DNA of 15,715 nt from Thalassiosira profunda (Eukaryota > Bacillariophyta > Thalassiosirophyceae > Thalassiosirales > Thalassiosiraceae), in the NCBI GenBank assembly GCA_036939355.1, contig JALLAP010000250.1, forward strand, positions 1-15,715, given 5' to 3'. The notes beneath the pieces are model-generated. The model made no database searches and was not told the DNA's origin. It worked only from the letters and a program-made list of their open reading frames with translations. Shown here piece by piece: positions 7,147-15,360 of this stretch. Each line of letters opens with the position of its first letter. Within the stretch, counting starts at the first letter, position 1. Made by a program: the position numbers and the translations under genes.

Positions 7147-10100
7147 TCATCCCGGAATGATCATGTCGAAGCGAACGCCCGAACTGACCACCTTCATGAA
7201 GGGATACGTTCGAGCCATTCGATTGATGATCTGCAACTGCTGGGAAACGCTCACGGGCCCGCGCTCACCGGCCAATTCCGCCAAGTCTTCGGCAACGTTG
7301 CGGAGGACGTCCGAGCCGAAGCGCCGGCGGCTCTGCCACAGAATGTTTCTGCATTCGTGGATGTGGAGAAGGAGCATGCCCAGATCCTCCGCAGAGAGTG
7401 TTTGTGGCGTTTGATCTGGTTGTTGCGTGCTGGCATGTCTTCCAGCGGCACTGCTTCCCCATTCCAATGACTCCGGTGGCGAGGGTGGGTTGTCTCTCAT
7501 CACCAGCAATCTCTCAATGTCCAATATCGTTTGACGAAATGAGGAGTAGATCTCCTCTTTGCTTTTCCCAACCTTGACGAGGGAATAGAACAGCGTTCGA
7601 AACACCCTCCGAATGGCCATGAGTAGGATAACCGCTGGCGTCTGTAGTGAGCATGGGACACACAAATGAGAGGTTCGGTCCACAATTGCGCTGCAGAGGC
7701 CACATTTAGAAACTCTTACCATCGCTGCAATCCGCATGTTGATCTCGTTACTTCCCATGAGTTCGTCCATTGCAACAAGTGCACTCAATAGCTCCTGTTG
7801 AAGAACAGAAACTATTAGTGTCGGTGACATACACTGGAAAGAAAGCAACCTCGCAGTGACGTACTTTTTTGATGAATTGCATTTCTATCAAGCTCATTCT
7901 GACGACAGAATTCAGCTCGTAGAGGTGTTTGATGCTCTCCTCCATCTTCTCTTCGATCAAGCTGATATCCATGGTCTACAGAACAAATAGACACACGTCA
8001 GACAAGCAGATAAGAGCAGCAAACCAGTAATTCGCCAACTTACCTCTGCCCGTTCCATTTGCTCTTCTACCGACATTCCAGGAAAGGATTCCTCGAGCCA
8101 CGATCGTATCATTCGTTTCAGGCTCTCAATAGCGTCAATGCGTNGACATTCCAGGAAAGGATTCCTCGAGCCACGATCGTATCATTCGTTTCAGGCTCTC
8201 AATAGCGTCAATGCGTGCCTTTCTATCCGTGACATCGATCCTCCCGGTCTTGGTAAAGAGCTCTTGGTAAATCACCTTCACAGGTTCTGCGACGTGCTCT
8301 CGATAAATATCCCCTACTTTGCTAAAGCAGAGCTTCAATAAATAGATGCCCCCGTGCTCTTTGGTGAGCTTGTAGAGCAAGTAAGCACCGGTTGGCACTC
8401 CAAGGGCAACGAGGTACCAATTTCGTCGAAGGCGAGATGGAGGGCGAAGCCGTCCGAGACGCCTGGCCCGCTGTTGCTCCAGGTGAACTTCGACGCTTTG
8501 CAAGAGTGACTGCACTTCGTTGGACATTTGTGGAAGGTCCGAGATGACAACCGCCGGACTGCTGCCGCCTTTTCCACCCGCAGCCTCCGCCGCAGCACGT
8601 GAGGCGTTGCTCAGGTTTGGATCGATTGGAGGAGGGGCAACCTCTTCTGCCCAGAGCGGTAAATCAACATCAGACGAACTGTTTGCGTCCTCTTCTTCGC
8701 CGCGGAAGAAACTCCTTTCTCTTGGCCAGTGATCGACGTACGGCAGCTCCTGCATTCCATGACTGCTTGGGAGCGCCCGGTAGAGCTGATCCCTGATCAC
8801 ACGAATCGCGTCGATGCTCCACGTCGTCAAATCTTTGTCGATGACAATCGATCCGCNGCTGATCCCTGATCACACGAATCGCGTCGATGCTCCACGTCGT
8901 CAAATCTTTGTCAATGACAATCGATCCGCCAGGTTTATTGGAGACGTTTGAGCCAATCATCGAAGAGTGGTTGAAGATCTTCATCATTTTGTGCTCTGGA
9001 TGAGATTGCTGCTTCCCGGAAGAGGCCTTCCTGGTGGTGGCACCGCCAGCCGGTCCTTCCATTCCACCGAACTCCCCAACCACCGAGGTCCATTCGCCAC
9101 CCACTCCGCCGCCCAACATGCCCCACTCTGCAACGCCTTTTTGCCAATTGCTCCTCCAGAGATGTTGTTGTATCTCCCCGATGACTGCGCAGCGCCTGGC
9201 CAGAACTGCTTGGGTTTGGCTGACCTTCTTCCCAGCAAGATAAGGACTGTATCCCTCCTGCGAGAACCACACACGAGGGCCAGCCTCGAGCCAGCCCAGA
9301 AACGGGCGCTCCCACCGGACAGTCCAGTGATGGAGGGCTGAGTGCAACTCAGTCGCCTCGTCGAGGGCGAGGTCGCGATATGCCCTCAGTGTGCCCTCGG
9401 CGAGCCGCGCTGCCATCTCTGCGTGCATCGCCCGGTTGTTGCTGGAGGAATCGTCATTCGAATCACGCAGTGCATTGGCGTCGCCACTTCCACTGCTGCT
9501 TTTGGCGTGAGCAAACGTCGAGCGCGCCGGCCTCTTTGAGACCGGCGAGAAGAAGGTGGCCCGAGTTTCCGATTCGGGAAGGGGGTCGTGGCGATGAGCA
9601 GCGGCTGGCGACGAACGGGCAGGCGTTGCCTGTATCGAGGGATCGCCCGACGCCTCCGAATCGAACGTATCGTCGCCCTTCAGATCCGGAAAGGATGGCA
9701 ACGGCGAGCTTTCCCCCGGGGCGTCCAAAGACATCGGTGCTGGAGACCGGGGCGCGGGCAAGGGCGTGCGCACCGGAGACATGTCCACTTTGTCCTGCGA
9801 TGGATCTCGATGCATCGATGGCGGATCTCCGTTCGAGCCATGGCCAGAATTCTGATCCTCCAGAGCCACCTGCTGCTGGACGAGCGAAAGCAGATTCTTT
9901 ACCGCCTGCACCGACGCCTCGGACGGCTGCCTCTTCATTCCCCTCCTCGGGCCGTTTCCCCCTTCTGCAGTTCCATTGCTATTGTCCCCATTACCGTTCT
10001 CGATGGACATTTTGCTCCCCCATCCGTTCGCAATCCAAGGAAGCCACGACGTCCACGAGAACCAACCCCAAACACCGGCCGTCCTCGGAGCTAACAGGTA

Positions 10101-10838
10101 ATCTGCCTCCCCCCGACCGATGACGGCCTGGTAGGGATTGCGCTGCCGCGTCGCCCACTCGAACCTCGATGCAAATTTGGGCAGGAATGCCGACGTGGGC
10201 AACATCGCCGCGTTGTCCATTGTGCTCTGTGCGTCGGCCGACGAGGCCTCGCCGTCCGAGAAGAAATTCAGGGAGGAAATGGAGGAGAGCGTGCTCGACA
10301 CCGCGTTGGACAAGGAGGGAGGCATCGCCCAAGAGGACGGGCCCTCCGGGTTTGTCTGGCTGCTGGGGACTGGGGCATCACCACTGGAGGAGGAGGATGT
10401 GGCCAGGACCCACTCTTTCGCCGAGTCCATAGATCGCCACGCCTGGCTCATCCACGAAGATGTCGACTCATGAGTCCCCTCCCCGGATCCTTGCCCGCTC
10501 CTCTGATACGACGCAAGCCACGAAGACGAGGGAGCGCCCGAACTAGCGGGCGTTTGGCCCAACACCGCCTTTCTCGGATTATTGTCGTCGTCGCTGTCGC
10601 TATCGTCAATCAGCGCCCCCAAGTAGAACGAACCTCCCGTGTTGACCATCTCATGATAGCGCCGCGTCCGCCGGTCCCCTCGGCCGCTCCTATTCTCTGA
10701 AGTAGTTGTAGCATCTGGCAGGGGCGCGCCGAGGTGTTCATGCGATTTCTTCCGATTGATGAAATACCCCAGCAGCCCTCCCGGTTGGCCGCCGGGCTTG
10801 GCGGCGTTGGGCGGCGGATCAGCAGCTCCTTCTGACAT
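7147..10838 (-). CDS. NCA2/DGS1-family mitochondrial membrane protein (assembly-interrupted)
   Basis: The corrected exons are 10838-8858 joined to 8784-8217 joined to 8143-8044, then 7975-7865, 7794-7720 and 7641-7147. Total coding length is 3330 nt, 1109 residues. Introns are 7976-8043, 7795-7864 and 7642-7719, all phase 0 with gtaagt, gtacgt and gtaaga donors. NCA2 in yeast affects mitochondrial ATP synthase subunit expression, and plant DGS1 is a mitochondrial outer-membrane protein linked to lipid and MICOS functions. Family features are a patch at 505-570 (HHWTVRWERPFLGWLEAG), a first membrane helix near 783-800 after LRRNWYLV, YREHVAEPVKVIYQELF, the core LLSALVAMDELMGSNEINMR (922-941) and a second hydrophobic helix from 946 (PAVILLMAIRR). 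Yeast and plant members are about 600 residues; the extra length is a disordered N-terminus of about 470 residues. Two N bases (8144, 8857), each between identical 72-bp copies, break the frame artificially. The start at 10838 is an ATG; the 5' end has no clear mitochondrial presequence. Confidence 0.88.
8072..8216. repeat. 72-bp direct copies around a single N (assembly artefact)
   Basis: Bases 8072-8143 and 8145-8216 are identical and are separated by an N at 8144. Reading one copy only keeps the NCA2-family frame (ESLKRMIRSWLEESFPGM followed by SVEEQMERAE). This is the pattern of two contig ends that overlap but were not merged. Confidence 0.93.
8785..8929. repeat. 72-bp direct copies around a single N (assembly artefact)
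   Basis: Bases 8785-8856 and 8858-8929 match at 71 of 72 positions (G at 8840, A at 8913) around an N at 8857. Dropping one copy plus the N (73 nt) joins VIRDQ to LYRALPSS in frame. The single difference may be an allele or a read error. Confidence 0.93.
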
Positions 10839-11329
10839 TTCTTTGCATAACTATTGTTGATTTGTGCTCACTATCCACTGATTGTATCCGAATGCTGATG
10901 GCTCGTTTCTGCAAATAATTGGGCGCGACGTATCCAATGAGATTTAGAGCGACCGGCAAAATTCCTTGGCCTACCCACCGGACAAAGAGAGCGGTCAATG
11001 TGCCCGTGTCATCCCAGCCATCAAAGAGGAGGCCACACCGCGCGTTATCTGTGTTGGCAGCAAGTGCACAAGACAGTTATCACACGAATCTATCTCATCT
11101 CACCTGGCCCTCGCGCGTCGGTCGAAAATACACGGACACGCGCGCCCGCGCCCACCCGCCTTGCGTCCCCGCCGCCGACAGGCCGCTGTGCTCCGACTCG
11201 GCGGGCTTGTGGCTGGGCAGCTGCTGCGGCGCGCAACCCCGTCTTCTCCTGTCCGAAGCTGTAAGGAGGTCACGTGATAAAACACGTGACAACGAGCAAG
11301 CGTGAACTCAACCTCACCTCTTCCTGCCC
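10839..11329. other. Intergenic region upstream of NCA2-family gene
   Basis: This stretch contains the promoter of the minus-strand NCA2-family gene. Short open frames on both strands (for example 10919-11305 on plus) have no recognisable domain and no coding-like composition. The notable element is the CACGTG inverted repeat at 11269-11290. No RNA gene was seen. Confidence 0.45.
11269..11290. promoter_or_regulatory. Perfect inverted pair of CACGTG boxes
   Basis: GTCACGTG (11269-11276) and CACGTGAC (11283-11290) form a perfect 8-bp inverted repeat around the 6-bp spacer ATAAAA. CACGTG is the core site for bHLH and some bZIP factors. The element lies 77 bp before the ATG of the acetyltransferase-like fragment and about 430 bp upstream of the NCA2-family start, so it may be a relic promoter element of the former or serve the latter. 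Confidence 0.45.
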
Positions 11330-11450
11330 TCGCCTCGCCGGCATATCGCTGCAGCCCACCGTCGCCATGGCCGAGTCGACTACCGGGTCGTCTGGCACAC
11401 GGACGATTTTGAGCGTGCAGCTATGGTGGGATGGATGCAACTTGCTTGCA
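11330..11450 (+). pseudogene. Decayed 5' fragment of GNAT-like gene
   Basis: Bases about 11330-11408 closely match about 14387-14466, the 5' UTR and first codons of the intact GNAT-like gene. The match includes GCAGCCCACCGTCGCCATGG around the start and GACTACCGGGTCGTCTGGCA. The copy lost one base just after the ATG (GAGTCGAC versus GAGATCGAC), so the frame from the ATG at 11367 departs from the parent protein. In the parental frame the residues would read DYRVVWHTDDFERAA, similar to the parent (DYRVVWQKDDEVAKS) and then diverging, with no acetyltransferase core following. It is a truncated relic, either of a paralogue or of a partial duplication. The end coordinate is approximate. Confidence 0.65.
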
Positions 11451-11562
11451 AATCTTATGGCTTTTTTACTTGACAGGATCACTGACTATTTGCGGGGTCC
11501 GTGATACATTTGGCTTCCCACCTGATCATTAAACACACAGATCAACTCTCCCTCTTCCTTTT

Positions 11563-14123
11563 CTAGCTGTCGGTGGTGCCCTCTTGCCTCAAAGCACTAA
11601 TTTTCTCCCTCAGCTCGTGATTTTTCTCCCTCAGCTCGTTATTCTCTTTCGCAAGCTCATTGATTCTCTTCGAGGACCGAGGACTCGAGGACTGCTGCCA
11701 AGTTCCTGGACTCGCATCCCCGCCGGCCGCGTCTGAGTTCAGCCCCTCTTCGGCGTCTTCCGCAGAAGAGGGGATGCGAAAGGTGCCGTCGACGATGCGC
11801 TGGAGAAACTGTTTTGGCACTTTGAAGCCCGTTGGCGTTTCATATATTTTTCCCTCACAATGTGGCGCTCTTGGCATCTGTTGCGGCCCGAGCTGACGTG
11901 CTTCTTTACTTTGCATTGCTTGCCGACAAAGCCACACCTGCTGCAGAAGCTGGTTCTGCGGTTCGTCGTTTGGGGCGGCAGCTCCCCCGACACCATTGCA
12001 TCAACACTATTGTAGGCGGTGGTGGCAATTCTCTCGTGTATTTCAACCAGCTGCGAGTCCAGTTGTCCCGCGAGCACACGGGCAATTGGTCGGTAAGAAG
12101 TGTGGCATTTCTTCCTCCTCCAATGCAACCGCAATGTCTGATCGGTGACACAGAAAAGCCCCCTCGTTCCGGCCACCTTCTCTTTGCATTTCAAGCAAAC
12201 TGGGCCAAGCGGCGTCTGGTCGATGTGGTGGTGGACGAGTGGTGGTGTCGGCGGAGACGCGGGCCCAGCCGCCTCGGGCTGCGGAGCTTCCACCGCAGGC
12301 GGCATCTCCACATTGCTGGGTATCTGATCCATTACTCGGTGGGCGGTCGTCGCCGTCGTCTCTGCGGGGTTCAACCCGTTGCCGGTGGCCACGCCACTCG
12401 CCGCGCTCGACTCGTTGCTGGCCGTCGCCGTCGTCGTCGCCACGGGGTTTGCCCTCGCGTTGGACGTCCCGTCACTCGGAGCCGCGGCCGTCATCGTCTG
12501 GGTGGTGCTCATTAGCTCGTCCGCCTCCACAGGAGCACAATGTGGTGCCCTTGCGTGCACCACCGGGGCTTCGTACTCGCGCAATTTTGCATCGCTCTGG
12601 GGCCCTGCGACGGAGGCCGGCGCCGCCTCCTCTCGATGAGTCCTTGCTATGCCCCGAGCGCGAGCGCCGGACGGTTCGCCCGAAGAATCCCCCTCGTCTT
12701 TTGGCGCACTCGCAGAGGCTTGTGATGCACTTGACCCTCTGGGCTTCCGTGCCTTCTTCTTCGGCCGCTCCTCCTCGCTTTCCTCCTCTTCGATAGCCTT
12801 GCCGTACTCCATAAAATCATACTGGCGGCTGGCCGCGTGGTACTCTCTCATCTTTTGATGGTAGACCTCCCTTCCCTCGTCGGCCAGTTCCCCAAAGACG
12901 GTCTTGGCGAACTCATCACATTCCATCCACGCGGCGTTCATTAGCTTGCCAAGCTCGACGAAGGAGAGGGGCCCGCTGACGCCGGCTGTGGTCTGGCGGT
13001 GCCGCCGGTCGCGGGTGTCGCGGGGGGCGAGGTTGTCCTCCAGCGCGGACCGGATGGCGGTCCGGCGGAGCTCGTTTACTTGCTCGGGAGAGAGGTCTTG
13101 AGTGTCGCTGTCGTCGGCGCCTTCCAGTCCGGGCGGGCGGGCGACGAGGGCCTCGACGTCCTCCTTGGTGGGCTGACCGGACGTGGAGGCGTCGAGGACC
13201 TGCTGCCGCTTGAAGCGGTAGAAGAGCTGTGTTGTGTGGGCAGTTTGTAGGGTGCACGAGAGAGAGGACGCCGGCGATATATATGAGAACCGAAGCAATG
13301 AGAGAGGCCGGCAGAGCAATTCGCCGCCGAGAGGACTCACGTTGAACGCGGTGAGGGGGTGCTTGGGGCGGTCGACGCTCCGGCACACCTGGAAGGTGAA
13401 TGGCCTCACCCCTCCCTTGACCATCTGCAGGAACACATCGTACAATAACCTCCCACCGTCTGACACGGGCAAGTCTCCGGCCCGAAGCCCGGCCGTCTCC
13501 GCTTGGCTCCCCGCGACAACATTCACAATCCGCGCAAGGCGTCTGCCGTCACCTGTTGTCTCCGATTCGACTTCTGCCCCAAAAGGCTCCCGGTTGTAGA
13601 TAACGATGGGCAGTGTGGCGGGTGGGAGTGGCGCTGTTGCTGATGGCGTACCCCCAGAGCTCTTTTTCTCCTCTCGATGACTCCTTGCGATGCCCCGAGC
13701 GCGAGCGCCGGACGGTTCGCCCGAAGAGTCCCCCTCGTCTTTCGACGCCGCCGGAGGAACCCTCCTCTTGTTACTATTCTGTGGCTTTAGTCCAGGTCGT
13801 TGTCTCTTGGGCACCCAAACGAATCCGAGGTTATCCAAAGCTGCGATGCGTTCCTTCGTCACCTTCATAAGGCCCCCATTCGAATTCGAGCCGGTTCCTC
13901 TGCGGGCCCGTCTGATGTTGACACAGAATCGATAGAGGCTTTTGTCTTTGTCCCACTTCAAGTTCAGATGCCCATGCTCGGCCTGGAACGCCGTCAGCTC
14001 CTGTAATCTCTCTTCGAATGTCTTCCTCGCCCTCCTCGGCTTGCCCTCCCCCTCGTCTTTCGACGCCGCCGGAGGAACGGCGGCCTTCTCGGCTCCACCG
14101 TCGCCCGCGGGCACCCGCATCAT
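11563..14123 (-). CDS. Mosaic HA-PDZ-HMG-like-zinc finger-leucine zipper protein
   Basis: Exons are 14123-13341, 13226-11859 and, if the second intron is real, 11808-11563 (798 residues). Intron 13227-13340 has gtgagt and CAACACAG ends. Modules in spliced numbering: HA domain 35-104 (FEERLQELTAFQAEHGHLNL); PDZ-like 171-249 with GSQAETAGLRAGD; an HMG-box-like helical segment 347-392 (LSFVELGKLMNAAW, then GREVYHQKMREY); a basic stretch 415-424 (RPKKKARKPR); a long Ala/Thr/Pro linker; two Cys/His fingers (C605, C608, C620, H629, C635 or H636; C689, C692, H704, C712); and a C-terminal heptad run of leucines ending 11563. This suggests a nuclear nucleic-acid-binding protein; the role is unknown. 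The frame changes near 11852-11870, either by a 50-nt GT-AG intron (11809-11858) or by a 1-nt deletion. The start is the first of two tandem ATGs; the frame stays open for a short way upstream. Confidence 0.75.
11601..11640. repeat. 21-bp tandem repeat encoding leucine-zipper heptads
   Basis: TTTTCTCCCTCAGCTCGT occurs at 11601-11618 and 11622-11639, a 21-bp period. On the minus strand it encodes ELREK-type heptads, so the zipper grew by duplicating whole heptads. Confidence 0.8.
12629..13742. repeat. Dispersed in-gene direct repeats
   Basis: Bases 12629-12701 and 13670-13742 match with about three differences. Both encode DEGDSSGEPSGARARGIAR followed by S/T-HREE, once after the HMG-like module and once before the PDZ module. 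A further 30-bp exact copy at 13731-13760 and 14049-14078 encodes PPAASKDEG in front of the HA domain. The repeats sit at module boundaries, which suggests shuffling or duplication of linker segments. Confidence 0.85.
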
Positions 14124-14425
14124 CCCTGCGTCGACATGCTCTTTGAGAGGCCGCCCGCGCTGCTGTTCGGCCGGCAGGGACGTGAGTTCTGGGCGGGGGC
14201 AGTTGATCTCTGCGCTTCTTCTGTTGCTTGATCTTCTGTTGATGATTGAGCGAGTTTGGGCGGGGGGAACTTCTACCCACCACGTAGGAATTGGTACAAT
14301 TCTTGGGCGGCGGATTTATGCAGCACACTTTTTTTCAACTTTTGGTGCACCCTCGCAGCCCGCGCCCACAACCCCGCTGCTCTCCCCCTCGAGCCTCGCC
14401 GGCATCGTTGCAGCCCACCGTCGCC
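14124..14425. other. Short divergent promoter region
   Basis: About 300 bp separate the starts of the mosaic protein (minus) and the GNAT-like gene (plus), so the two probably share a bidirectional promoter. The last 40 bases match the relic at 11330-11366, which indicates a 5' UTR rather than coding extension. An in-frame upstream ATG at 14318 exists, but an indel between the two copies shows that this stretch is not frame-constrained. Nothing else is recognised. Confidence 0.45.
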
Positions 14426-14989
14426 ATGGCGGAGATCGACTACCGGGTCGTCTGGCAAAAGGACGACGAAGTTGCTAAATCCGATGCGCGCCAACTCTGG
14501 CGCGAGCTCAACCTCCTGCCGCAGGGCACCGAGGACGACCGCGCCAACTCCCTCTGCGTCGTCGCCTACGCCCCGCACGACGACGGGACCGAGGAGCTCA
14601 TCGCCGTCTCCACCATCGGCCTGCAGCGATTTCCCCAGGTGCGGGCGCGGCTGGCCTTTTTCCGATGCCTCGTCAAGCCCGACTACAGGCAGAAGAACCT
14701 CGCGACGGAGCTTGCAATCAGATGCAAAATTGCAATGGAGGAGTGGTCAATACTCAATCTCGACGAGAAGGTGATGGGCTTTGCCACCATTGTCGAGAGT
14801 CCTCACTTGATGAAGAAGGCGTTGTTGCCGGTGTGGCCCAAAACGGGGCTGGCGGTGGCGGGGTACACCCCCCGGGGGCAGCAGATCCGGTTGGTGTGGT
14901 TTGCCCACGCGAAATTCGACGTGCCGTTGTCGGAGGCCGAGCAGAGGAAGAAGGCGATGGAGACAGACGCGACGGTGTGGGAGAACTAA
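14426..14989 (+). CDS. GNAT-like N-acetyltransferase family protein
   Basis: This is an intronless 187-residue protein. The segment AFFRCLVKPDYRQKNLATELAIRCK resembles the acetyl-CoA-binding motif A of GNAT proteins, a beta strand followed by R/Q-x-x-G/N-x-A/G and a helix, although the usual glycine pattern is relaxed to RQKNLA. The length fits a single GNAT domain. Upstream, AVSTIGLQRFPQVRARL would be the preceding strand and helix. The substrate is unknown, and acetyltransferase activity is inference from the fold-like pattern. The ATG at 14426 has a strong context (GTCGCCATGG) and is shared with the upstream relic copy. A longer start at 14318 would add 36 residues but is not supported. 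It is divergent from the mosaic protein gene and convergent with the tail-anchored gene. Confidence 0.7.
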   Translation: MAEIDYRVVWQKDDEVAKSDARQLWRELNLLPQGTEDDRANSLCVVAYAPHDDGTEELIAVSTIGLQRFPQVRARLAFFRCLVKPDYRQKNLATELAIRCKIAMEEWSILNLDEKVMGFATIVESPHLMKKALLPVWPKTGLAVAGYTPRGQQIRLVWFAHAKFDVPLSEAEQRKKAMETDATVWEN

Positions 14990-15360
14990 GGTTGGAATGA
15001 TGCAACTGAGCGATTCCTGTTGCATCAATGAGGAGGGGGCTGTCGTTTAGGGCAAAAATCATCGACAGATACAACAATTGTCGAGACGGGCTCTGGGGAA
15101 ATGGCAAAGCGAACGGGGAGGGAATGCGGTTGGTGCACACTGTTTGCTTTATAACATTAATTCGGCGTCGTAGTGGATTGCCAGGGCCGGTGTGCAATTT
15201 TTACCTCCGTGCAACCAGAGGCATTCCATGCTTCCGTTTACAATTGAACAGATATAAAGTTTGTCGAGTAGCCAATTCGCTACTGACGGCGACGTCTCTG
15301 CCGATTTGGGGGTGTGCCGATCCTAAGCGCCCCTCCACCCACAAGATTTGTTGCGTAAGT
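14990..15360. other. Convergent 3' region without genes
   Basis: These 371 bp lie between two facing stop codons. They are AT-richer than the genes and contain TATA-like runs (for example GATATAAAG near 15250), but no start is nearby in the right direction. No tRNA, repeat or credible ORF was seen. Confidence 0.5.

Noticed and set aside
8135..8830. Separate 231-residue minus-strand gene
   Set aside because: Its ends are created by the two N-containing duplicated contig ends; it is the middle of the NCA2-family exon.
9380..10123. 247-residue plus-strand frame inside the NCA2-family gene
   Set aside because: It lies wholly antisense to a coherent exon and its translation is Pro/Arg-rich without motifs.
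10919..11305. 128-residue plus-strand ORF upstream of the relic
   Set aside because: It has no motifs; it overlaps the CACGTG palindrome and what looks like promoter sequence.
11832..12515. 227-residue plus-strand frame opposite the zinc-finger region
   Set aside because: It is antisense to the mosaic protein's fingers and linker; its Arg-rich composition is typical of a shadow frame.
14318..14425. N-terminal extension of the GNAT-like protein
   Set aside because: The relic copy has an indel in this stretch while keeping the ATG context, which fits UTR rather than coding sequence.
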